DNA from: JACPSX01 sp035288405 [NCBI: bacterium]
GTDB lineage: Bacteria > JACPSX01
Direction: 5' to 3'
DNA: 13,233 bases
Assembly: GCA_035288405.1 (NCBI GenBank)
Contig: DATEAK010000095.1
Location: 1-13,233, forward strand
This document shows, one piece after another, positions 6,653 to 13,233 of the stretch. The notes beneath the pieces are model-generated. The model did not search any database. It was not told where the DNA came from and saw only the letters and a program-made list of their open reading frames with translations. The position numbers were made by a program, and so were the translations under genes. Position 1 is the first letter of the stretch. Each line of letters opens with the position of its first letter.

Positions 6653-9600
6653 ATGACGACGGCTGATTTTGTCCATCTCCACGTGCACAGCGAATACAGC
6701 CTCCTGGACGGAGCGAACCGCCTGGATCAGCTCATGGAGAGAGCCAAAGATCTCGGCATGGGCGCCATCGGATTAACGGACCACGGCAATCTCTTCGCGG
6801 CCGTCCAGTTCTACAAGAAGGCGCGGGAGTACGGTGTCCATCCGGTTCTGGGCTGCGAGGCCTACACGGCTCCGGGCAGCCGCTTTGAGCGAAACCCGGC
6901 CCAGGGCATCGGGGATTCGAGCAACCACCTGCTTCTGCTGGCGGAGAACGAAAAGGGGTACGGGAATCTCATCCAGTTGGTGACTGCGGGTTACCTGGAG
7001 GGATTTTATTATCGTCCCCGCATGGATCGGGAGATCCTGGCGGAGCATTCCGAGGGGCTCATTGCGTTCAGTGGCTGCTTGGGCGGGGAGATCCCGAGTT
7101 ACATCATGGAGGGCCAGACGGAGAAGGCCAATAAGACAGCCGGCTGGTTCCGGGAAGTTTTCGGACCGGACCGTTTCTATCTGGAACTCCAAGATCACGG
7201 CTTGGAAGAGCAGCACCATGTGAACCCCATCCTGATGGAGATGAGCCGCAAGCTCGATATCCCCCTGGTGGTCACCAATGACTGTCACTACTTGAACCAG
7301 GATGATTCCCTGGCGCACGATGTTCTGCTCTGCATTCAAACGGGAAAAACCGTCAATGATCCCAAACGACTCAAATTTGCCACCAACCAGTTTTACGTAA
7401 AATCTCCCGAGGAGATGCGGGCTCTCTTTGATGGGGTTCCGCAGGCTCTCTCTGTGACGCGGGAAATTGCCGAGCGCTGCAATGTGGATTTTTCCTTTGA
7501 CCAGATCCATCTCCCTCGCTACGAAACCCCGCTGGGAACCAGCCTCGATGGTTACCTGGAGACCCTGGCCCGCAAGGGGCTGGAGGAACGGCTGCGACAG
7601 AGCGGACTGTGGGAAACCGCAGAGAGAGGTCGCTACCTGGAGCGCCTGGATCTGGAGCTGAAGGTCATCAACCGCATGGGCTACGCGGGCTATTTCCTGG
7701 TGGTCTGGGACTTCATTGACTACGCCCGCCGCCAGGGGATTCCCGTGGGGCCGGGCCGGGGTTCCGCGGCCGGGAGTCTCGTTGCCTACTCGCTGCGGAT
7801 TACGGACCTGGATCCGATTCGCTACGGACTCCTCTTCGAGCGCTTCCTCAATCCCGAGAGAATCAGCATGCCGGACATCGACATCGACTTTTGCATGGAG
7901 CGGCGCGACGAGGTGATCAACTACGTGGTGGGCAAGTACGGGCGTGAAAACGTCGCCCAGATCATCACCTTCGGAACCATGATGGCCAAGGCCGCGGTGC
8001 GCGACGTGGGAAGAGCCTTGGACATGCCCTACGGCGAAGTGGACCGGATTGCCAAGCTGGTTCCTAACCGTCTGAACATTACTCTCGGTGAGGCCATTCA
8101 AGAGGAAAGCCGTCTGTCCGAGCTGCAGGAGGCCGACCCGAAAGTCGACTTCTTGTTGAAGACCGCGCAAAAACTCGAAGGTCTCACCCGGCACGCATCG
8201 ACACACGCAGCGGGAGTGGTGATTTCCCCACGCCCCCTCATCGAGTTCGTGCCCCTGTATCGCGGCTCCAAGAACGAAATTCTCACCCAGTATGCCATGG
8301 GAGACATTGAGAGCCTGGGCTTACTGAAGATGGATTTCCTTGGCCTGAGGACACTCACGGTCATCCGCTATACGCTGGAGCTGGTCCGTGAAACTTCCGG
8401 AGTGGATCTGATTCCCGAGATGCTTCCGCTGGACGATCCGGACACCTACGCGCTCCTGGGAGAAGCACGCACACTCGGGGTATTCCAGCTGGAGGGGAGC
8501 GGCCTCAGGGAAATTTTACGAAAGCTGAAACCGGAAGTTTTCGAGGACCTGATCGCTCTGGTGGCCCTCTACCGGCCGGGACCTCTGGGGAGCGGCATGG
8601 TCGATGACTTCATCCGCCGCAAGCACAAACAGGTTCCGATCGTCTACGATCACCCGTCGTTGGAAGGCATCCTCAAAGAAACCTACGGGGTCATCCTCTA
8701 CCAGGAACAGGTCATGCAAATTGCCAGCGTCATGGCGGGTTTCTCCCTGGGGGAGGCGGACCTCCTGCGCCGGGCCATGGGGAAAAAACAACTGGAGATC
8801 ATGGCCCAGCAGCGCCAGAAATTCCTGGAAGGAGCCCGCGGCCGGGGAATTCCGGAAGGGGTGGCTGCCAAAGTCTTTGACCAGATGGAATTCTTCGCCG
8901 GCTACGGATTCAACAAATCTCACAGCGCCGCCTACGCGTTAGTCGCGTACTGGACCGCTTACCTGAAAGCCCACTATCCCCGCGAGTTCATGGCCGCCCT
9001 GCTGACCAGCGACATGGACAACTCGGACAAAGTCATTAAGTTTTTGGATGGGTGCCGGGAAATGGGAATCCATGTCTCTCCTCCCGATGTGAATGAGAGC
9101 GGCAGGGATTTCAGCGTGGCCGGCGATTCCCTGCGTTTCGGATTGGCGGCCGTCAAGAACGTGGGACTGTCCGCCGTGGAGAACATTTTGGCCGTGCGGC
9201 AGCGCAACGGTCCTTTCCCTTCTCTGGAATCTTTCTGTCAGAGCATCGATCTGCGGGTGGTGAACCGCCGGGTGATCGAGAGCCTGATCAAAGGCGGGGC
9301 CTTTGACAGTTGGGGAATTTCCCGCGCCACGCTCATGGCCGATGTGGACCGGGCCTTGGAAGCGGGGCACAGGTCTCAGAAAGATCGAGAGACCGGACAA
9401 ACGAGCCTCTTCTCACTGGTGGAACGGGCCCCGGAGCAAAAAGTTCGGACGAAACCGGTGGCTGAATGGCCGGAGAGTCTGCGACTTCAGTACGAGAAAG
9501 AAGCCTTGGGCTTCTACATTACCGGTCACCCCCTGGCCCGATATGCGCAGCTCCTGCGGACCTATTCCAGTGCCAATACGCAAACCCTCGCAGAGAAGAA

Positions 9601-10111
9601 CGGCAGCCGGGAGGTATGCGTGGGAGGAATGGTGAACAAGGTGCGCTCTCTGGTCACCAAGAAGGGGGATGCCATGGCGATCTTCGATCTGGAGGATCTC
9701 TATGGCTCGGTGGAAGTCGTGGCCTTTCCGGATGTTTACAAAGAGGCCGGGCAATTCCTGGCCGGAGAGGAACCCATTTGGGTCAAGGGGACCGCGGAGG
9801 TGGACGGGGAATCGGCGAGAATCCGGGCGAGCCGGGTGTTGCCGTTGGAGCAGGCTCCGCTGCTGCAAGGATTCTCCGTGCACATCAACCTGAAAGGCGA
9901 TGCGGTCGAGCCTTCCACTCTTCTGGGGCTGCGCGATTTGCTGCAAGGCTCTCAGGGAGGCAGCAAAGTATACCTCCATTTTCACTTCCCAAAAGAAAAC
10001 ACAATCCATATGATGGCTGGAAGCTCTTTCTGTATTCTCCCCGAAGGCCCGATCCTGGAAGCAATCGAGGGCCTGGTGGGAGAGGGGAGCGTCGTGCTGG
10101 AGCCCAATTGA
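6653..10111 (+). CDS. dnaE: DNA polymerase III alpha subunit
   Basis: This is the replicative polymerase, 1152 aa (E. coli DnaE 1160). The N-terminal PHP domain (about 1-215) keeps a full set of likely metal ligands: His8 and His10 in HLHVHSEYS, Asp43 and His44 in LTDHGN, Glu69, His92, Cys142, Asp210 and His212 in TNDCH. In E. coli DnaE several of these are lost. The palm contains GPGRGSAAGSL (366-376) and PDIDIDF (407-413), with catalytic Asp408 and Asp410, and the third Asp561 in MDFLGLRTL. QTSLF (916-920) fits the internal beta-clamp-binding pentapeptide. An OB-fold follows at about 985-1060, containing VCVGGMVNKVRS and GDAMAIFDLEDLYG. The ATG at 6653 has GGAG 6 nt upstream. The stop overlaps nothing but lies only 4 nt before accA. 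Identification is firm; proofreading by the PHP domain is inferred. Confidence 0.98.
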   Translation: MTTADFVHLHVHSEYSLLDGANRLDQLMERAKDLGMGAIGLTDHGNLFAAVQFYKKAREYGVHPVLGCEAYTAPGSRFERNPAQGIGDSSNHLLLLAENEKGYGNLIQLVTAGYLEGFYYRPRMDREILAEHSEGLIAFSGCLGGEIPSYIMEGQTEKANKTAGWFREVFGPDRFYLELQDHGLEEQHHVNPILMEMSRKLDIPLVVTNDCHYLNQDDSLAHDVLLCIQTGKTVNDPKRLKFATNQFYVKSPEEMRALFDGVPQALSVTREIAERCNVDFSFDQIHLPRYETPLGTSLDGYLETLARKGLEERLRQSGLWETAERGRYLERLDLELKVINRMGYAGYFLVVWDFIDYARRQGIPVGPGRGSAAGSLVAYSLRITDLDPIRYGLLFERFLNPERISMPDIDIDFCMERRDEVINYVVGKYGRENVAQIITFGTMMAKAAVRDVGRALDMPYGEVDRIAKLVPNRLNITLGEAIQEESRLSELQEADPKVDFLLKTAQKLEGLTRHASTHAAGVVISPRPLIEFVPLYRGSKNEILTQYAMGDIESLGLLKMDFLGLRTLTVIRYTLELVRETSGVDLIPEMLPLDDPDTYALLGEARTLGVFQLEGSGLREILRKLKPEVFEDLIALVALYRPGPLGSGMVDDFIRRKHKQVPIVYDHPSLEGILKETYGVILYQEQVMQIASVMAGFSLGEADLLRRAMGKKQLEIMAQQRQKFLEGARGRGIPEGVAAKVFDQMEFFAGYGFNKSHSAAYALVAYWTAYLKAHYPREFMAALLTSDMDNSDKVIKFLDGCREMGIHVSPPDVNESGRDFSVAGDSLRFGLAAVKNVGLSAVENILAVRQRNGPFPSLESFCQSIDLRVVNRRVIESLIKGGAFDSWGISRATLMADVDRALEAGHRSQKDRETGQTSLFSLVERAPEQKVRTKPVAEWPESLRLQYEKEALGFYITGHPLARYAQLLRTYSSANTQTLAEKNGSREVCVGGMVNKVRSLVTKKGDAMAIFDLEDLYGSVEVVAFPDVYKEAGQFLAGEEPIWVKGTAEVDGESARIRASRVLPLEQAPLLQGFSVHINLKGDAVEPSTLLGLRDLLQGSQGGSKVYLHFHFPKENTIHMMAGSSFCILPEGPILEAIEGLVGEGSVVLEPN

Positions 10112-10115
10112 TCCC

Positions 10116-11093
10116 ATGATGCAACAAACACTGGAATTTGAAAAACCAATCGTCGATCTGGAGATCCAGCTCAAGGAGCTCGAACGTTCGGCCTTTACGG
10201 CTAACGGGGATCACCGGGGGGAAATCCGGCGGCTCAAGAGAAAGATCAACACGATGCGCAAAGAGGTCCTGGATAAGCTGACCTCCTGGCAGCGCACCCA
10301 ACTGGCCCGTCATCCCAACCGGCCGTACGCTCTGGACTACATCGGATTCATGACCTCGGATTTCACGGAGCTGCATGGGGATCGTGTCTTTGGAGACGAC
10401 GCCGCCATTGTGGCGGGCATCGGCCGCCTGAACGGACGCCTCCCGATGGTCAGCGCCTTCATCGGGCACCAAAAGGGCCGGGAGACGAGGGAGAAAGTGC
10501 TTCGCAACTTCGGAATGCCCCGCCCCGAGGGGTACCGCAAGGCGCTGCGGGTGATGAAGCTCGCCGAAAAATTTGGGTACCCCGTCATCACGCTCATCGA
10601 TACCCCGGGAGCTTTTCCCGGCATTGACGCGGAAGCCCGCGGCCAGGGGGAAGCCATTGCCCGAAATCTTCTCGAGATGTCACGACTGAAAGTCCCGATC
10701 GTCGCGGTAGTCGTGGGAGAAGGAGGGAGTGGGGGAGCCTTGGCTCTGGGATTGGCGGACCGGGTGATCATGCTGGAGAACTCGATTTATTCGGTGATTT
10801 CGCCGGAAGGTTGTGCCTCCATTTTGTGGAAAAGTCCGGAGAAAGCGGCTGAAGCGGCCGAGGCTCTCAAGCTGACGGCCCCGGATCTTAAGATGTTCGG
10901 GGTGATCGATGAGATTCTCAAAGAGCCCCTGGGCGGTGCCCACCGGGAACCGGAGCGCGTGGCTGCCATGGTGCGACGCTGCGTCACGCGCCATCTGACG
11001 GAGTTGTCCAGCTTGCCGGTTGACGTTCTGTTGGAACAGCGCTACGAAAAGTTTCGCCGAATGGGGAAGTGGGTCGATATCCCTGTCTCCTAG
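10116..11093 (+). CDS. accA: Acetyl-CoA carboxylase carboxyltransferase subunit alpha
   Basis: AccA pairs with AccD to transfer the carboxyl group from carboxybiotin to acetyl-CoA, giving malonyl-CoA for fatty acid synthesis. The 325-aa length fits the family (E. coli 319). The N-terminal helical part opens with LEFEKPIVDLE. The crotonase-like core shows the family signatures IGFMTSDFTELHGDR, IGHQKGRETREK, PGAFPGIDAEARGQGEA (about 154-170), GEGGSGGALA (191-200) and ISPEGCASILWK (218-229), which form the CoA and biotin sites. There is no zinc finger, as expected because that lies on AccD. The ATG at 10116 (a second follows at 10119) comes 4 nt after the dnaE stop and has only a distant GGAG, so translation is probably coupled. 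accD is not in the window. Confidence 0.97.
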   Translation: MMQQTLEFEKPIVDLEIQLKELERSAFTANGDHRGEIRRLKRKINTMRKEVLDKLTSWQRTQLARHPNRPYALDYIGFMTSDFTELHGDRVFGDDAAIVAGIGRLNGRLPMVSAFIGHQKGRETREKVLRNFGMPRPEGYRKALRVMKLAEKFGYPVITLIDTPGAFPGIDAEARGQGEAIARNLLEMSRLKVPIVAVVVGEGGSGGALALGLADRVIMLENSIYSVISPEGCASILWKSPEKAAEAAEALKLTAPDLKMFGVIDEILKEPLGGAHREPERVAAMVRRCVTRHLTELSSLPVDVLLEQRYEKFRRMGKWVDIPVS

Positions 11094-11107
11094 CCCTGAA
11101 CTGCGCA

Positions 11108-11223
11108 GTCAGCATTCAGCGGTCAGCAATCAGCCAGAAATTCGGAGGAAAATCAGGGTACTTGGCCTTTCCGAAGCTGACAGCTGAACGCTGAAAGCTT
11201 ATGGCCGGCAGCTGATTGCTGAC
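11108..11223. repeat. Heptamer-built inverted repeat, right copy
   Basis: Four 7-bp units run in register at 11108-11135 (GTCAGCA, TTCAGCG, GTCAGCA, ATCAGCC). After 39 nt come AGCTGAC (11175-11181), AGCTGAA (11182-11188) and CGCTGAA (11189-11195), and then AGCTGAT and TGCTGAC (11210-11223). A 13-bp stretch, GTCAGCAATCAGC (11122-11134), has its exact reverse complement at 11211-11223. The spacer contains GAAATTC (11137-11143), as in the left copy. The position, directly after accA and before trxA, would suit a transcript-ending or transcript-protecting hairpin, but there is no T-tract, so a standard intrinsic terminator is not claimed. Confidence 0.65.
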
Positions 11224-11253
11224 GGCCTTCTACGGTTGCCGGGGGCGGGTATT

Positions 11254-11259
11254 TATGAT
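11254..11259 (+). promoter_or_regulatory. Possible -10 element of a trxA promoter
   Basis: TATGAT matches the -10 consensus well and would place the transcript start near 11266, leaving about 29 nt to the trxA ATG. No good -35 is found at 16-18 nt upstream, so an activator or another sigma factor could be needed. The element sits inside the inverted repeat GGTAT-N5-ATACC (11248-11262), which might be an operator. Confidence 0.35.
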
Positions 11260-11294
11260 ACCATCCAGCAAGTTTTTGAAAGGAGTTGGAATCA

Positions 11295-11621
11295 ATGTCC
11301 GAAAAGTTAGTGACTCTTAACGATAGCAATTTTGATGGCGAAGTACTCCGCAGCGAGATCCCGGTTCTTGTGGATTTTTGGGCCGAATGGTGCGGGCCCT
11401 GCCGCATAATCGCCCCGGCGGTGGAGCAGCTGGCGGAGGAATACACGGGACGGCTCGTGGTGGGCAAGCTCAACGTGGATGAAAACCCTCTGGTCACCTC
11501 CCGCTATGGAATCCGCAGCATCCCGAGCCTGCTCATTTTCAAAGGGGGTGTTGTGGCTGAACAGATCGTCGGATCTCAGCCCAAAGCTTCCCTCAAGGAA
11601 GTCCTAGAGAGACACCTGTAG
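11295..11621 (+). CDS. trxA: Thioredoxin
   Basis: Thioredoxin reduces protein disulfides in the cytoplasm using electrons from thioredoxin reductase. The 108-aa protein matches the length of E. coli TrxA. It shows the redox motif WCGPC (32-36) with Cys33 and Cys36, the buried Asp27 in VDFWAEW, Pro41 after the active-site helix, and the cis-Pro77 in [17 protein letters not shown] and YGIRSIP are standard for the family. The ATG at 11295 was chosen because AAAGGAG (11279-11285) lies 9 nt upstream. A TTG at 11286 would add three residues but directly abuts the ribosome binding site. There is no signal peptide. The alpha/beta-hydrolase gene follows after 23 nt. No thioredoxin reductase gene is present here. 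Confidence 0.95.
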   Translation: MSEKLVTLNDSNFDGEVLRSEIPVLVDFWAEWCGPCRIIAPAVEQLAEEYTGRLVVGKLNVDENPLVTSRYGIRSIPSLLIFKGGVVAEQIVGSQPKASLKEVLERHL

Positions 11622-11644
11622 CGGGATCTCTCCGAGGGGGAGAC

Positions 11645-12433
11645 GTGCCGCAAGCCAGCGTCCAGGGGAAAACCTACCACTATATTCTCAACAATGCGGG
11701 CGGGAGCCACCAACCCACCGCCGTCTTCGTGCACGGCGCCGGCGGGGACCACACGGTCTGGCTTGCCCAGTTCGAGGCCCTTAGAGCTGCGGGGTTCGAC
11801 GCCGTGGCTCTCGATCTTCCCGGCCATGGACGTTCCGGCGGGGAAGGAGACCCCTCCATCGAGGCGTTCGCCCATGGCCTGCTCTCGCTGATTCATGATT
11901 TAAAAATTACACGACCGGTCCTGGTGGGCCATTCCATGGGCGGAGCCATCGTGATGACGGCGACGCTGATTGCCCCTTCTTTGCTGGATGGGTTGGTGCT
12001 GGTGGGAACCGGGGCGCGCTTGCGGGTCACCCAGGAATTCCTCGATGGACTCCAAACGAATTTTCACGAGGCGGTGAGGGCAATCTGCCGCCGGGCTTTT
12101 TCCGAGCGGGCGCCGGCAGAGTTGATCGAGCATGGGATTCAGAGCATGTCCCGCACTTCGCCCCGGGTCGTGGTTGGAGATTTTCAGGTGTGCAACGAGT
12201 TTGACATCCGGGAACGGCTCAGCACTCTTACTCTCCCGACTCTCATCCTTTGCGGCAGCGAAGATCAGATGACCTTCCCCAAGTATTCTGAATACCTGCA
12301 CGACCGGATTTCCGGGTCCATCCTGCGTTTGGTGGCAGGAGCCGGTCACATGGTGATGCTGGAAGAGCCCGAGCAGGTTTCCCAGGCTTTGCTGGAGTTT
12401 TTCAAGCCCAGGGCAGGTTTCTCCTCATCGTGA
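11645..12433 (+). CDS. Alpha/beta-fold hydrolase, substrate unknown
   Basis: This 262-aa protein has the complete alpha/beta-hydrolase layout. The oxyanion-hole loop is VHGAGGDHTVW (29-39), the strand-loop LDLPGHGRSGG (57-67) follows, and the nucleophile elbow GHSMGG places Ser97 as nucleophile. The acid is probably Asp207 in CGSEDQMT, and the base His235 in GAGHMVMLE. Residues about 120-185 form the helical lid. There is no signal peptide. The substrate cannot be read from the sequence; relatives include esterases, C-C bond hydrolases and lactonases. The GTG at 11645 has a purine-rich stretch GAGGGG (11634-11639) 5 nt upstream. The gene lies 23 nt after trxA and probably shares its transcript, but no functional link to thioredoxin is evident. 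Confidence 0.85.
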   Translation: MPQASVQGKTYHYILNNAGGSHQPTAVFVHGAGGDHTVWLAQFEALRAAGFDAVALDLPGHGRSGGEGDPSIEAFAHGLLSLIHDLKITRPVLVGHSMGGAIVMTATLIAPSLLDGLVLVGTGARLRVTQEFLDGLQTNFHEAVRAICRRAFSERAPAELIEHGIQSMSRTSPRVVVGDFQVCNEFDIRERLSTLTLPTLILCGSEDQMTFPKYSEYLHDRISGSILRLVAGAGHMVMLEEPEQVSQALLEFFKPRAGFSSS

Positions 12434-12459
12434 ACTGATATCCGGGGAGGGGGGGGATA

Positions 12460-12558
12460 ATGCACTACGATCTGATCGTCATTGCGCCTTCGTATGCAGC
12501 TCTTCCTGCTCTCGGCCGACATCCTTCTGCAGGAGGAAGTGGAATTTCTCGAACCTGA
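12460..12558 (+). pseudogene. Truncated start of a flavoprotein-like (dihydrolipoamide dehydrogenase-like) gene
   Basis: An ATG at 12460, preceded by a strong G-rich ribosome binding site (GGGGAGG near 12444), opens a frame of only 32 residues beginning MHYDLIVIAP. The first eight residues are typical of FAD-dependent pyridine nucleotide-disulfide oxidoreductases such as dihydrolipoamide dehydrogenase, where GAGPGGY would come next. Here the nucleotide-binding motif is absent and the frame ends at 12558. Position, spacing after the hydrolase gene and the ribosome binding site look like a genuine gene start that has been cut off at about 12,483. Eight residues are weak evidence of family, so a chance match is possible. 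Confidence 0.35.
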
Positions 12559-12571
12559 GGACATTGACGTT

Positions 12572-13072
12572 ATGGCTGCAACGTTGTCGTTCTACATTAC
12601 GTCCCCGATTGATTTCCAGGAGGTCGACAACGCGCTGAACCAGGCGCGCAAGGAGGTCGGCCAGCGGTACGACTTCAAGGGCGCGAAAGCCGACATCGAC
12701 CTGAACACCACCGACAAGACTCTCACTCTCGTCGCCGCCGACGAGTTTAAAATTAACGCGCTGTGGGAGATCGTCCAACTCCGCCTCGTCCGCCGCGGCG
12801 TGCCGGTCAAGAACTTCAAGGTGGGCACGAGCGGGCCCGCTGCGGGCGGCACGATCCGCCGCGTGATCACGATTCAACAGGGAATTCCGATCGAAACCGC
12901 GCGCGAAATCGTGAAGTACATAAAGGACAAGAAGCTGAAGAAAGTACAGGCGTCGATTCAGGGCGATCAGGTGCGCGTCACGTCGCCGTCGAAGGACGAT
13001 CTGCAGGAGGCCATGCGGCAGCTGCGCGAGCACGATTTCGGCGTTGCGCTCAGTTTCGGAAACTATCGCTGA
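12572..13072 (+). CDS. yajQ: YajQ family cyclic di-GMP-binding protein (DUF520)
   Basis: The 166-aa product matches the YajQ/DUF520 family (about 160-165 aa). Recognisable blocks are IDFQEVDNALNQARKEVGQR in the N-terminal part, YDFKGAKADI, then PAAGGTIRRV, IKDKKLKKVQASIQGDQVRV and a C-terminus ending LSFGNYR. Family members are small two-domain cytoplasmic proteins. Some bind cyclic di-GMP and affect transcription or virulence; many were first described only as nucleotide- or tRNA-binding, so function here is inferred. The family usually has SFDIVS near the start; this protein has SFYITS. The ATG at 12572 was chosen because homology starts there, with a GAGG (12557-12560) 11 nt upstream. The frame stays open to about 12482 but that part resembles nothing. 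Codon use differs from the upstream genes: four of seven serines are TCG, against three of thirty in guaB. Confidence 0.9.
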   Translation: MAATLSFYITSPIDFQEVDNALNQARKEVGQRYDFKGAKADIDLNTTDKTLTLVAADEFKINALWEIVQLRLVRRGVPVKNFKVGTSGPAAGGTIRRVITIQQGIPIETAREIVKYIKDKKLKKVQASIQGDQVRVTSPSKDDLQEAMRQLREHDFGVALSFGNYR

Positions 13073-13093
13073 TTCGTCGTTCGCCCTTCGTCA
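13073..13093. repeat. Three tandem TTCGTC-type heptamers after yajQ
   Basis: Immediately after the yajQ stop codon come TTCGTCG (13073-13079), TTCGCCC (13080-13086) and TTCGTCA (13087-13093), in perfect 7-bp register, followed by a pyrimidine-rich tract. The period equals that of the TCAGC heptamers elsewhere in the window, but the unit sequence is different and there is no complementary arm before the window ends. Confidence 0.5.
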
Positions 13094-13118
13094 TTTCTTT
13101 TCTTTCTTCTCCTGCCAG

Positions 13119-13147
13119 TCGACCGCCGTCGGCTGAGGGATTAGAAT
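13119..13147 (+). promoter_or_regulatory. Possible sigma70-type promoter for the gene starting at 13212
   Basis: TCGACC (13119-13124) and TAGAAT (13142-13147) are 17 nt apart. The -35 matches consensus at four positions and the -10 at five. A transcript would start near 13154, about 58 nt before the next ATG. The match is moderate but the spacing is ideal and the position sensible. Confidence 0.45.
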
Positions 13148-13211
13148 GCGAACACCGGAGACAAACAGCTTTCCTTGCGACGGCTCGTCTGCTGCCTGTG
13201 AAGGAGTTCAT

Positions 13212-13233
13212 ATGAAGGAAATCAGCGTAACTC
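13212..13233 (+). CDS. Start of an unidentified gene, cut by the window end
   Basis: An ATG at 13212 follows AAGGAG (13201-13206) by 5 nt and opens with MKEISVT before the window ends. The ribosome binding site and the promoter-like sequence upstream support a real gene start. Seven residues are too few to name a family. Confidence 0.5.

Noticed and set aside
5642-8206. Long antisense frames over guaA (5642-6688) and dnaE (6773-8206).
   Set aside because: Both are shadows of real genes, with no recognisable domain and no plausible independent start.
11108-11223. CRISPR array.
   Set aside because: The units are only 7 bp, in direct register without unique spacers, and change sense between arms; no cas gene is present.
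11094-11285. A standard intrinsic terminator after accA.
   Set aside because: The hairpin-forming heptamers have a long loop and no following T-tract, so the classic form is not met.
11286-11294. TTG start of trxA three codons upstream.
   Set aside because: It directly abuts the AAAGGAG ribosome binding site, leaving no spacing; ATG at 11295 has 9 nt.
12482-12571. A 30-residue N-terminal extension of YajQ.
   Set aside because: YajQ homology begins at the ATG at 12572 and the extension resembles nothing; it also spans the suspected breakpoint.
12763-13215. A 150-residue frame in another reading frame over the end of yajQ.
   Set aside because: It is Arg/Pro-rich, matches no family and overlaps a well-supported gene.

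Overview
This is a GC-rich, gene-dense bacterial window made almost entirely of core housekeeping genes. Most genes are on the + strand; only mazG at the left end points the other way. The lineage cannot be fixed from sequence alone. A DUF1844 protein next to mutL, a MutL of the endonuclease type (expected where MutH is absent), a DnaE with an intact PHP metal site, and an AccA encoded separately from AccD suggest an uncultured Gram-negative-type bacterium, for example in the deltaproteobacterial, NC10 or acidobacterial range. This is inference.

Layout. 38-817 (-): mazG, NTP pyrophosphohydrolase. 818-1296: a 479-bp divergent intergenic region holding interspersed repeats and a possible mazG promoter. 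1297-3503: a DUF1844 gene followed 5 nt later by mutL. 3517-3545: a good sigma70-type promoter. 3593-11093: guaB, guaA, dnaE, accA, closely packed (gaps of 24, 12 and 4 nt) and probably one transcription unit. 11094-11294: an intergenic region dominated by a heptamer-built inverted repeat. 11295-12433: trxA and an alpha/beta-hydrolase gene. 12434-12571: a short stretch that starts like a flavoprotein or dihydrolipoamide dehydrogenase gene and then loses its reading frame identity. 12572-13072: a YajQ-family gene with different codon habits. 13119-13233: a promoter-like sequence and the first codons of a further gene.

How the genes fit together. MazG (nucleotide pool cleansing) and MutL (mismatch repair) protect DNA fidelity. 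GuaB and GuaA carry out the two steps from IMP to GMP. DnaE is the replicative polymerase and AccA makes malonyl-CoA with its partners. The guaB operon therefore joins nucleotide supply, replication and membrane lipid initiation, a growth-linked grouping. TrxA supplies reducing power.

I found no convincing undescribed system, defence locus, CRISPR array, transposase or RNA gene. The points most worth a second look are the heptamer inverted repeats in two intergenic regions and the abrupt change near 12,483, which could be a deletion, a transfer boundary or an assembly chimera.
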